A stretch of 64,000 nucleotides of DNA from Chryseobacterium pennae (GTDB lineage: Bacteria; Bacteroidota; Bacteroidia; Flavobacteriales; Weeksellaceae), in assembly GCF_003385515.1 (NCBI RefSeq), contig NZ_QNVT01000012.1:62001-126000 (forward strand), read 5' to 3'. Shown piece by piece: positions 1 to 6,916 of the stretch. Within the stretch, counting starts at the first letter, position 1. Each line of letters starts with the position of its first letter. The notes under the pieces were generated by a model. It ran no database searches, had not been told where the DNA came from, and saw only the letters and a program-made list of their open reading frames with translations. The translations under genes were made by a program, and so were the position numbers.

Positions 1-1
1 G

Positions 2-181
2 TACCGTAATAAACGGACATTTCGGGATCAGTTATTTGACGGTTATGATGCGCTTTTCAGCATTCATGCACTGATACACTATAGTGAACAGGCCGAATGC
101 CCTTTAAAGCTGAAACAGGCAATACACCTGCTTTTCGGAGCGCAAAAATTGGTATTGATCGATCTAAAACCAGCATCATGA
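2..181 (+). CDS. C-terminal end of an unknown protein (partial)
   Basis: An open frame enters from the left edge and stops with TGA at 179-181, giving 59 residues that end LIDLKPAS. The segment is mixed alpha/beta in composition, with no motif I recognise. Its stop overlaps the ATG of the next gene (ATGA at 178-181), the tight coupling seen through the rest of this + strand operon, so it is probably the first visible gene of the PRTRC-linked transcript. In related elements a ParB-like protein often lies upstream of this cassette, but too little is visible to say that this is one. Confidence 0.6.
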   Translation, partial: YRNKRTFRDQLFDGYDALFSIHALIHYSEQAECPLKLKQAIHLLFGAQKLVLIDLKPAS

Positions 182-630
182 AACCATCAGAAAGAATGAC
201 AGATAAAATGATGCTCAAAGCTTATTCTTACGGTGATCGGAAAAACTATGAGATTGCTATCATCAATCTAACTGAACAATGGTTCCGCTATGCAAGACGC
301 ATATTCGCAATTGCTAGATCCGCAGGTATCGGGCTTGATCTAAAGGACGGTTACAGGGACGGATCAGCTAAATTCATGATCTACATTGAACCCGACCGTC
401 CACTGTATGAAGACTTTTTCGGTGATAAGGACATCGTGTTTTTGCAAGCCGATTCCGAAGAAATTGAGAATCTGTATGCGGGCAACGAATACATGGAAAG
501 TCAAACGCTCCTGTTCACCTATGAAGGTATCGCTCATTACAGGACTTCACAGGATGTCGGCTACCAGACAGCAGAGTTCGACCTAGCAATAATATTAGAA
601 ATCTTAAACCACAAATTACAACAAAAATGA
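178..630 (+). CDS. Hypothetical protein upstream of PRTRC cassette
   Basis: A 150-residue acidic protein. The frame stays open upstream to position 97, but I place the start at ATG 178 because it forms an ATGA overlap with the preceding stop and because the residues encoded before it look out of frame. There is no signal peptide, membrane segment or recognised domain; the middle part is charged and ends in a helical stretch. The stop overlaps the next start as ATGA (627-630), so the gene sits in a translationally coupled operon leading to the PRTRC genes. The function is unknown; a role in element maintenance is only inferred from position. Confidence 0.7.
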   Translation: MKPSERMTDKMMLKAYSYGDRKNYEIAIINLTEQWFRYARRIFAIARSAGIGLDLKDGYRDGSAKFMIYIEPDRPLYEDFFGDKDIVFLQADSEEIENLYAGNEYMESQTLLFTYEGIAHYRTSQDVGYQTAEFDLAIILEILNHKLQQK

Positions 631-983
631 CACGTTCAAATCTGCATATCACACTGAGTAACGGTGAAAAATTCATCTGTGTACTGGATGGATCAAGCGC
701 ACCCGAACAGGGCTATTTCGTAGAGGATATTTTATTGCCCCTCCTATCATTTGACAACGGAGACAGGGAAATGTCCCTGATAAAAAAACACTGCACAATG
801 GGTGAAAGAAGGGCTAATGCCTGCTATCGTTATACGGTTGACCTTAAAACAAAGGATATACGAATGTTCGAGGAACATTACAGTTATCAGAAAGATGTCT
901 TCCGAAAAGGCAGAGAAATAACAGAGCGCTATACAAGCTACGTACAAATATTAAACTTAAAGGATCATGAAAAAGGGAGCTGA
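627..983 (+). CDS. Hypothetical protein
   Basis: A 118-residue cytoplasmic-looking protein. The N-terminal third alternates hydrophobic and charged residues, as in a beta sheet (LHITLSNGEKFICVLD), with a basic/aromatic second half. No family is recognised. It is coupled to the upstream gene by an ATGA overlap, and its 3' end overlaps the next gene start at 967 by 17 bases. It belongs to the run of short unknown genes before PRTRC E. It could be an accessory protein of that system, but nothing in the sequence shows a biochemical role. Confidence 0.65.
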   Translation: MTRSNLHITLSNGEKFICVLDGSSAPEQGYFVEDILLPLLSFDNGDREMSLIKKHCTMGERRANACYRYTVDLKTKDIRMFEEHYSYQKDVFRKGREITERYTSYVQILNLKDHEKGS

Positions 984-1176
984 TACAGAATACAAAGCGC
1001 TGACCATCATTGCGGAGATGATAATCCAATTTGGAACACTTCATATCCTCAATATTTCCACAGCGGATTCAGAAGCGCTACAGTCAGCGAGGGACGGCCT
1101 TGAAAAGATAATTCAACAGAACGGCTACCGTATCAATTATGATAGAAATATTAAAAGTCCGATCATTAAATCGTAA
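967..1176 (+). CDS. Small hypothetical protein (69 aa)
   Basis: A short protein starting with ATG 967 inside the end of the previous gene. It has a basic N-terminus, a central amphipathic helix and a basic tail. No domain or signal is visible. The overlap upstream, the 3-base gap to the next gene and the operon orientation support it as a real gene rather than a chance frame. Function unknown. Confidence 0.55.
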   Translation: MKKGADTEYKALTIIAEMIIQFGTLHILNISTADSEALQSARDGLEKIIQQNGYRINYDRNIKSPIIKS

Positions 1177-1179
1177 ACA

Positions 1180-1545
1180 ATGGAAACACCGATAAAATAC
1201 AAATTCACCGATTGGTTATACAACCGTTTTGTGGAAAATTTCAAGAAAAAGAAAATCATTGAGGCTTTTATTTTCATGGACGTTCTATCCAATTACCAAT
1301 TGTTCGTGCAGGAAAATAAAAAGTTATCCGATCAGCGAAGACACACGAGGGAACTCTATGCGAGAATAATCAAAGCATTGAAAGACCATACCGCAGACAG
1401 ACTGCTCCTTACAGGTGATGAACGCCTACAGGAGATTGAAAGGGAACTACAGACCTATGAAGATGATCTACGAAAAATAGGCTGTTCCGAAGAATATATC
1501 AACCAATGCAGTAACGAGCGTAAAACAACTTATTATGGAAACTAA
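1180..1545 (+). CDS. Hypothetical helical protein
   Basis: A 121-residue, strongly charged, probably all-alpha protein: a basic stretch (FKKKKI) near residue 22 followed by long helices rich in E, K, R and L and a second cysteine-containing helix near the C-terminus. It has no recognised domain. Its end overlaps the PRTRC E start at 1535 by 11 bases, so it is cotranscribed and probably coupled with that gene. Function unknown. Confidence 0.6.
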   Translation: METPIKYKFTDWLYNRFVENFKKKKIIEAFIFMDVLSNYQLFVQENKKLSDQRRHTRELYARIIKALKDHTADRLLLTGDERLQEIERELQTYEDDLRKIGCSEEYINQCSNERKTTYYGN

Positions 1546-2125
1546 TTTTTTCAACAAAATTTCACAAATGGACATCAACAGCAAATTGATGCTAACCATT
1601 GCCAAAGCAACACCAACCACATTGGTTGTCTCGATATTCATCGAAAACGATAGCTGTGGTGATAAAGCCAAGAACCTGATCGTTCCTTTCAATATCACAG
1701 CTACTGCTGACGAACTGGATGAACACTTTTTTCAGCACATCAAAAAACCGCTCCAAAAAACTGACGGACTGCTCTCCAATATGGAAAACTTCCTTAAACA
1801 GCTTGAAATAGTCGAAGCTAACTCCGCTATGGAAAAGCAGAAAGCAGACAAGGAAAAAAAGGAAAATGATGCAAAAAAGAGAAAATATGATGAAGCCTGG
1901 CTAAAAGCAGAAACCCTTGAGAAAGAAGGAAAATATAAGGAAGCATGGACAGCTCTTCCAAAAGTATCGGATCATCCCGAAAACGAAAAGGCAATCAGGG
2001 CTAAACAGGAAGTTTATCAAAGGCAATTTGCGTCAAACCTCTTTACAGTTGAACCGGAACAGAAAGCAGGAACGGAGGTATCTACATTAGAAGAAGCGGA
2101 ACACATGAACAACGAAGAAGAATAA
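1535..2125 (+). CDS. PRTRC system protein E
   Basis: A 196-residue protein recognised as PRTRC E by its layout: an N-terminal globular part (about residues 1-95, beginning METNFFNKI), then a long charged helix rich in K, E and D (about 95-125), then a segment with the signature of this family (EAWLKAETLEKEGKYKEAW, about 127-145), and an acidic tail. The biochemical role of protein E is unknown. It sits directly before PRTRC C, F, B and ThiF in the order usual for Bacteroidota elements. The start at 1535 overlaps the previous gene. PRTRC cassettes (ParB-related, ThiF-related) are typical of plasmids and integrative elements. Confidence 0.85.
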   Translation: METNFFNKISQMDINSKLMLTIAKATPTTLVVSIFIENDSCGDKAKNLIVPFNITATADELDEHFFQHIKKPLQKTDGLLSNMENFLKQLEIVEANSAMEKQKADKEKKENDAKKRKYDEAWLKAETLEKEGKYKEAWTALPKVSDHPENEKAIRAKQEVYQRQFASNLFTVEPEQKAGTEVSTLEEAEHMNNEEE

Positions 2126-2145
2126 ACCCTTAAAATCAAAACGAT

Positions 2146-2361
2146 ATGATACTGACAACACTACAGCGAGTTTTCATACTCAAGGAAAAAGATCGGGAAA
2201 TTACGCTTAACGATCCCGAACCAAAATGGAGCGTACAGGCTGTGCTGAACTTCTATTCAAATAACTACCCTGTACTTACCACGGCAAAAATTTCACAGCC
2301 AAAGATTAAGGATGATACAGTGCAGTATTATTTTGAAACAGTAATCGGCACAAAAGGATAA
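2146..2361 (+). CDS. PRTRC system protein C (ubiquitin-like)
   Basis: A 71-residue protein matching PRTRC C in size, position and sequence pattern (hydrophobic beta-strand start MILTTLQRVF, then a P-x-W segment and a YYFET strand). From general knowledge, this family is predicted to adopt a beta-grasp, ubiquitin-like fold. The chain ends ...IGTKG, so the last residue is glycine, the form an E1 enzyme needs in order to activate a ubiquitin-like protein. An E2-like gene (3535-4245) and an E1-like gene (4242-5054) follow, making C the natural conjugated partner. Conjugation itself is inference. Confidence 0.8.
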   Translation: MILTTLQRVFILKEKDREITLNDPEPKWSVQAVLNFYSNNYPVLTTAKISQPKIKDDTVQYYFETVIGTKG

Positions 2362-2378
2362 CATAAAAATCAAATCAG

Positions 2379-3524
2379 ATGAATCATGCAACGAAAATAT
2401 CACGAACCGATAAAACAACCCAAGACAACGGAACAGATTACACTCTTTCGCAATCTGGGCGAGTTCTCAAATTGGATGAAAAGACCAAAAGATCAGGCAG
2501 AACTGTTAAAAGACAGGAGAAAATCTGTACCGCCAACAATGCTCCCGATGCCTTTTTAAATAGTCGATTCCATACAAGACTGTTAGAATCAACTGTGGTG
2601 GCAGACTGTAATAAAGATAAAATGGAGAAGGACTTTTACAAGTCCCTCTCCATAATCTCGGAGAAATTTGGCATCAGCCCGATAGCTACCGACGATATAC
2701 CCTACCCTTCCAATATTTCTGTTTCTTTGGCTGACCTAAAAAAGCAACTCAAAAAAATAACCAATGACTGGAGGGAGGTTCGATTGATACAAGATAACGG
2801 CTCTATGTATTTTGCAAAAGAAAACAGGTTTGATACAGATATGACGTTGTACTATATCCCTGTGATTCCGTTATATACTATCTTGCATAGAAAAGAAACT
2901 GAGAAAGCGGGATTATTATTGCTATCCGTATATGCTTACCTTTATCAGATCCTTAAAATACCATATTACAGAAACGAAGGCTGTTACCTAAACAATCTAT
3001 ACGAAATACTCGAAGAATGGGCAGAGAACGATGGTGCAGGAAAACGAACTTTCAGACAGATCGAAGACGCAAAGCTAATCGGAGATTATATTCAAGAGCT
3101 AATCGGCAATCCCGAACACCTTAAATGTTTTGGAAAACGTGTCCGCACATTCAAGACGAAATCAGCTTTTGACAGGTCTTCTCTCCTACTTGCGGAACGG
3201 TTCTACGCCATTTATCGGAAATATCGCAAAACCCCGATTGATCGAAACTATCACCCCATGATCTACCGTGAAGAAATAGAGGACGGTAGAGCGGTAATGC
3301 TCGACGACTATGTTTCCTTCTGTGCTTCTGCGAAAGGAGAACTATTTAACGTACTCTTTCAAACTGCAAATGATGAATTGCAGGAATATTCTTCGATCGA
3401 TGAACCTGTCATTTTTGCATCCTACCATATCACAGAAAAGCCCCCTGATAACTTCGATTTTGAAACAGATGTTTTTGGGAGGTTGAATGACCTTATCATA
3501 TTATGGCAGGAAACTCACTTTTAA
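2379..3524 (+). CDS. PRTRC system protein F (start uncertain)
   Basis: The frame gives 381 residues from ATG 2379. Identification as PRTRC F rests on its position between C and B, its size and its mixed, largely helical composition; no catalytic motif is visible. The first 80 residues are low-complexity, polar and unlike the rest, and a second frame with better protein character is open over 2386-2559. An internal ATG at 2622 would give a 300-residue protein starting MEKDFYKSL. I keep the longest start but regard 2622 as equally possible. The gene ends 10 bases before PRTRC B. Its function in the cassette is unknown. Confidence 0.7.
   Translation: MNHATKISRTDKTTQDNGTDYTLSQSGRVLKLDEKTKRSGRTVKRQEKICTANNAPDAFLNSRFHTRLLESTVVADCNKDKMEKDFYKSLSIISEKFGISPIATDDIPYPSNISVSLADLKKQLKKITNDWREVRLIQDNGSMYFAKENRFDTDMTLYYIPVIPLYTILHRKETEKAGLLLLSVYAYLYQILKIPYYRNEGCYLNNLYEILEEWAENDGAGKRTFRQIEDAKLIGDYIQELIGNPEHLKCFGKRVRTFKTKSAFDRSSLLLAERFYAIYRKYRKTPIDRNYHPMIYREEIEDGRAVMLDDYVSFCASAKGELFNVLFQTANDELQEYSSIDEPVIFASYHITEKPPDNFDFETDVFGRLNDLIILWQETHF
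2386..2559 (+). CDS. Possible small protein overlapping the PRTRC F 5' end
   Basis: In the second frame an ATG at 2386 opens 57 codons ending at TAA 2557-2559. The product begins MQRKYHEPIK and contains LFRNLGEFSNWMKRP, with the amphipathic, tryptophan-containing character of a real cytoplasmic protein. The competing frame over the same bases looks like filler. If this ORF is real, PRTRC F probably starts at 2622. The arrangement could instead be a chance open frame. No family is recognised. Confidence 0.4.
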   Translation: MQRKYHEPIKQPKTTEQITLFRNLGEFSNWMKRPKDQAELLKDRRKSVPPTMLPMPF

Positions 3525-3534
3525 ATAGAAAGTC

Positions 3535-4245
3535 ATGAAAGATATTACAAATCAATTTGAAACCTATTATAGCCCCATTTCCGCACTGGTATTCTATCGA
3601 TGCAACAGTGCTATGAATGAATCTTATGTGGAATACTATGATATGGACAAAAATGGCGCTCCTATAAATGCGCATCCACTCACGGTGCATGAAGCCATAA
3701 AATTAGCTGAATCGCTTACGGTGGAAAAGGATAAAGCCAATAAGCTAACATCTGATGGTATTTTACCAGCCAATCTATTGTATTTTGATGCAGAATCTGA
3801 TAAAATAATCTGGTATACCAAGCCACAGTTCAGGAACCTATATTTCACGAAATCACTTGGTATTCCATCAGGTCGTTGCCATACACCTGCCATGCTCTGG
3901 ACAGCGGACAGGAAATCCCTCAATGTCTATGCGCTGATCGGTCATAGAAAGCCGACCTTGAATAGCCAACTGTTTTATGCACCTTTCTTTAATGTCAATG
4001 AAAGTGGTAATGTATGTTTAGGTTCTGTTGATGTTCAGACCGAAGAAAAAGGTTCGGTAAAGGAACTGATGAAATTGTGGGAAACGTACTTTTTCAACAG
4101 CTATTTCAGTCACTTAATGGCTGAACATAATCCTGTCAATGGCAATTGTGTACTCCTGTGGGAAGATCTCAGCGGTTCTGAAAAATGTTTCCCCGAAAAT
4201 ATGCTCATAAAAACAAACCAAAAACTTAAAGATGTATTAAGATGA
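3535..4245 (+). CDS. PRTRC system protein B (prokaryotic E2 family D)
   Basis: A 236-residue protein of the E2-like family found in PRTRC cassettes. The segment FFNVNESGNVCLGS (about residues 151-164) is the family's conserved core and holds Cys161, the expected catalytic cysteine of a ubiquitin-conjugating fold. An upstream RCHTPAMLW segment (residues 114-122) supplies a conserved histidine. It overlaps the ThiF-like gene by 4 bases (ATGA at 4242-4245), so E1 and E2 are translated together. Family knowledge gives an E2-type thioester carrier; the substrate is unknown. Confidence 0.85.
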   Translation: MKDITNQFETYYSPISALVFYRCNSAMNESYVEYYDMDKNGAPINAHPLTVHEAIKLAESLTVEKDKANKLTSDGILPANLLYFDAESDKIIWYTKPQFRNLYFTKSLGIPSGRCHTPAMLWTADRKSLNVYALIGHRKPTLNSQLFYAPFFNVNESGNVCLGSVDVQTEEKGSVKELMKLWETYFFNSYFSHLMAEHNPVNGNCVLLWEDLSGSEKCFPENMLIKTNQKLKDVLR

Positions 4246-5054
4246 AAACCGTAAAACAAAATGTCCATTTTTTGGATGAAGAATTAATGAACCCTGTCAA
4301 CCCGATCCGTGTGAATGTGATCGGCGCAGGGGGAACAGGTTCTAAATTTATGACCTGTCTGATGGAAATTAACCACAGCCTTATCGAACTTGGTCACCCA
4401 GGGCTTCAGGTTCACCTATGGGACGACGATATTATCAGCAGTGCCAACATCGGGCGACAACGTTTTGCGGAATCCGAAAGGGGATTGAATAAATCGGTGG
4501 CTATAATAAACCGTCTGAACAGATGGTCAGGGACAAACTGGAAAGCGGAAACGCAAAAGTTTCAAAGGGATATTGACGGAAATATACCCGAAAATGCGGG
4601 AGCATCTATTTACGTATCCTGTACAGATACGGTTGCTTCCCGATTTGAAATCGCTGAGATCATCAAGCAACTGAATAAACAGTATTCATACCGAAGGGAC
4701 AGGGCGAAATATTGGCTTGATCTAGGTAACACCAAGTATAGTGGACAGGCAATTCTATCCACTGTAGGTACAATTAAACAGCCCGATTCTAAAAAATTCA
4801 AAACCTTTGGGACGCTCCCATCTATAATTGATGAATACGGCACACTCATGACAGAAGCAGAACCCGAAGACGATACCCCATCCTGCTCAATGGCTGAATC
4901 ACTGCAAAAACAGGATCTATTCATCAACGCTTCACTCGCACAGATGGGGGCTTCCCTGCTCTGGAATCTCTTTCTTTTTGGAATGACAGAAAATCGGGGT
5001 TTCTTTCATAACCTGAAAAACTTTCAAACTCAGCCCATATCTGTCGGCAATTGA
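4242..5054 (+). CDS. PRTRC system ThiF-family (E1-like) protein
   Basis: A 270-residue adenylating enzyme of the ThiF/E1 superfamily. The nucleotide-binding loop GAGGTGS is at residues 28-34, the acidic WDDDIIS segment near residue 60, and the NIGRQRF arginine motif at 69-75. A cysteine in PSCSMAES, in the last third, is a candidate thioester residue. There is no CxxC zinc pair. In this cassette it would activate the C-terminus of the ubiquitin-like PRTRC C and pass it to PRTRC B. The stop codon lies in the loop of a small hairpin (5045-5064), at the start of a dense run of inverted repeats. Confidence 0.88.
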   Translation: MKTVKQNVHFLDEELMNPVNPIRVNVIGAGGTGSKFMTCLMEINHSLIELGHPGLQVHLWDDDIISSANIGRQRFAESERGLNKSVAIINRLNRWSGTNWKAETQKFQRDIDGNIPENAGASIYVSCTDTVASRFEIAEIIKQLNKQYSYRRDRAKYWLDLGNTKYSGQAILSTVGTIKQPDSKKFKTFGTLPSIIDEYGTLMTEAEPEDDTPSCSMAESLQKQDLFINASLAQMGASLLWNLFLFGMTENRGFFHNLKNFQTQPISVGN

Positions 5055-5172
5055 AAAATTGCCGGCGGCCAAACGGCCGTTGCTCCCGATGGTCGCAACG
5101 GCCGTTTGGCGAAGCGGTGCAATCTGCTACTCCATCCCTTACTTATCCCATTGCCATGCAGCCGCAGATTGC
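5045..5172 (+). repeat. Cluster of perfect inverted repeats after the PRTRC operon
   Basis: Three inverted repeats follow one another. First, CGGCAATT/AATTGCCG (5045-5052/5057-5064) encloses a GAAA loop and the ThiF stop. Second, 16-base arms at 5068-5083 and 5095-5110 match perfectly around an 11-base loop, and each arm contains the 10-bp palindrome AACGGCCGTT (5072-5081 and 5097-5106). Third, GCAATCTGC/GCAGATTGC (5119-5127/5164-5172) is further apart. The GC content is well above the surroundings. They may act as a terminator for the PRTRC operon, but none is followed by a proper T-run, and the paired palindromes also look like a protein-binding site. The rest of 5173-5343 shows nothing recognisable. 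Confidence 0.8.
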
Positions 5173-5343
5173 GGGTTGTTTTATTTTACTGTTGTCTCAG
5201 GGATCTTAATTATTTGTTTGGTCATAATTTCTAAAACAGGTAATAAATTTCCATATCCCTATTCTTTATCAATACCCTCGGTTAGGACTTTTCAGGTAAA
5301 TCTGTACCTATCTGATGCAATATTCCTTCCCTAAACCTAATGA

Positions 5344-5371
5344 TTGCCATTTTTGTTGCGATTTATTTTTG
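5344..5371 (+). promoter_or_regulatory. Bacteroidota-type promoter for the 5392 gene
   Basis: TATTTTTG at 5364-5371 fits the -7 consensus TAnnTTTG used by the Bacteroidota housekeeping sigma factor, with a weak TTG at 5344-5346, 17 bases upstream. Transcription would start near 5378, giving a leader of about 14 bases before ATG 5392, normal for this phylum. Confidence 0.45.
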
Positions 5372-5391
5372 TATACTTAATTTCATTTAAA

Positions 5392-6216
5392 ATGAAAAGA
5401 GAGCTTCCTACCTACCATATTCAAGGTACTGATTTCTTGGTTGATGTTGATAAATTTGAACTGCGGGAAAAATATGATGTTCATAACATAATCCCTTTTG
5501 CCCTAATGAAAGATTCCGAGGCGGGTTACGAATTTGGCTATTGTCCACAGTCAAAAAATATAGACTATGAATGGTTGATTAATTTGGTTGAACCAAATAC
5601 ATTCATTCCTCAACTAAAGGACCTTGACCCTTTGGGAATGTCCATCAAGTATAACCTTCCTCTGGAAGAAATTAAAAAAATGTCCGATTTTCAGATCATG
5701 GTTGATCAGGATGCTTTTCATAAAAGGGTTAACCAAAATAAACTTCCGACCCTGGACATTCATGGAAACAAATTCTATGTTAATATTAAGTCGGATCAAT
5801 TGATTTCGCAACGCTTCCCATTTTCAGAGGGCATCAGCCTGACTGAAATAAAATCGTATTACGATCAGGAGAGTTCAATGTATGTTATTCCATTTAATAC
5901 AAATACTCATCAATTTATGCCTTTGGATCTCGATAAAATTACGGAGGTACCCAAGGATACGATTATTGTTTCTTTCCCTTTTGAGAGTGAACTTGACCGT
6001 ATCGGATGGAATCTCCAAGCTGGTCTTAACTACATGCAAAACTTAAAATTTAAGGGGTTAAAATGTCATCATACAGCATGCGTCATTCCTTGGCAGAATA
6101 CCGTAATTCCCAAGATTATTATCAAGAATCTTGAAAAACAGAAATTAATCGCAGTTATTTCAGAAGCAGGAAAAAATAAAATTTTAAAAAGTAAGAATAA
6201 TGGCTTGAAACGTTGA
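5392..6216 (+). CDS. Unnamed modular protein, element family member A
   Basis: A 274-residue protein starting MKRELPTYHI. I take ATG 5392 rather than the upstream frame because two homologues in this window begin the same way (M-K/E-R/K-x-LP). It contains two copies of one module. The first half begins LPTYHIQGTDFLVDVDKF and carries LDPLGM; the second begins LPTLDIHGNKFYVNIK and carries LDRIGWN. Homologues are the genes at 60059-60850 and 60983-62605, inside the tra operon. There is no signal peptide or membrane segment, and the tail is basic. No known domain is recognised. It lies between the PRTRC operon and the VgrG island, with its own promoter. Confidence 0.75.
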   Translation: MKRELPTYHIQGTDFLVDVDKFELREKYDVHNIIPFALMKDSEAGYEFGYCPQSKNIDYEWLINLVEPNTFIPQLKDLDPLGMSIKYNLPLEEIKKMSDFQIMVDQDAFHKRVNQNKLPTLDIHGNKFYVNIKSDQLISQRFPFSEGISLTEIKSYYDQESSMYVIPFNTNTHQFMPLDLDKITEVPKDTIIVSFPFESELDRIGWNLQAGLNYMQNLKFKGLKCHHTACVIPWQNTVIPKIIIKNLEKQKLIAVISEAGKNKILKSKNNGLKR

Positions 6217-6227
6217 TCTGAAAGATT

Positions 6228-6264
6228 AAAAAAGGAACAGTCTCTGATAAGATTGCTCCCTTTT
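6228..6264 (+). terminator. Bidirectional terminator between convergent genes
   Basis: GGAACAGTCT (6234-6243) pairs with AGATTGCTCC (6250-6259) around a 6-base loop, with one mismatch and one wobble. It is flanked by an A-run on the left and a T-run on the right, so it can stop transcription from both the 5392 gene and the opposing immunity gene. Confidence 0.6.
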
Positions 6265-6327
6265 ATATTAAAACCCAAAACGGCTAGGATAAGTTCTTGA
6301 ATACCCATAAACAGGGAATCGTCCAAA

Positions 6328-6885
6328 TTACTGGATTTTACCCATTGCTTGAGATATAATAGATACGTACTCTTTAACTTTGACAATTCTAAGATTTTCG
6401 CTTTTCTCAGATCCCCCTAAGCCAAGTAAAGGCTGATAGCCAAAGCACTCATCTGATGCTAAATCCCCAAGGTTTTCTTTTGCTTCTAAATATTTGTTGT
6501 ATGGTAATTTCTTATCCAAAAAGCCACTGTCTGTCATTTTCAAATCAAAGAATACATTTGCTTTTCTCCCAAGAACTTCTTGTCGGGAATGATTAATATC
6601 AACATAAATAACGCTGGTATCCTCCCAAATGTATAATCCACCAAAACCATCTCTAGCAAAACAAATCGACGGTTCCTGCAAGGGAACGTATACCTCATCA
6701 AGCATTTGTTTATATTCAACAGGATTCACAGTCCATAAAAAACCATTCATATAACTTCCTGCCCCTATTTCTATAAAGGAAAATAAATCTTCAGGAAGAT
6801 GTTTTTGAATTGAATTCAATGCATCTCTTGGAATTTCTTGCTTATTCTGAATTTCTCCAAATGTTGTTACAAATTTTTCAAACAT
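6328..6885 (-). CDS. Tdi1-like T6SS immunity protein (GAD-like plus DUF1851)
   Basis: A 185-residue cytoplasmic protein. The N-terminal part (about 1-100) fits the GAD-like domain: a short helix, the LPEDLFSFI segment and a glycine-rich stretch ending NPVEYKQML. The C-terminal part fits DUF1851, with GGLYIWED and later ECFGYQPLLGLGG. This two-domain layout is that of Tdi1, which neutralises the Agrobacterium DNase effector Tde1. It lies 31 bases downstream of a gene whose C-terminus matches the toxin domain of Tde1, the order expected of an effector-immunity pair. Protection of the producing cell is inferred from this pairing. Confidence 0.8.
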   Translation of the reverse strand: MFEKFVTTFGEIQNKQEIPRDALNSIQKHLPEDLFSFIEIGAGSYMNGFLWTVNPVEYKQMLDEVYVPLQEPSICFARDGFGGLYIWEDTSVIYVDINHSRQEVLGRKANVFFDLKMTDSGFLDKKLPYNKYLEAKENLGDLASDECFGYQPLLGLGGSEKSENLRIVKVKEYVSIISQAMGKIQ

Positions 6886-6916
6886 TTTTTTACTTTTAAC
6901 AAATTTACTATTTTTT

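Noticed and set aside
97-177. Upstream extension of the 178-630 gene
   Set aside because: It overlaps the preceding coding frame deeply; the ATGA junction at 178-181 is the more natural start.
5059-5334. Open frame of 91 codons after thiF
   Set aside because: It runs through the palindrome cluster, has erratic composition (long hydrophobic tail, no start context) and matches nothing; I treat the region as non-coding.
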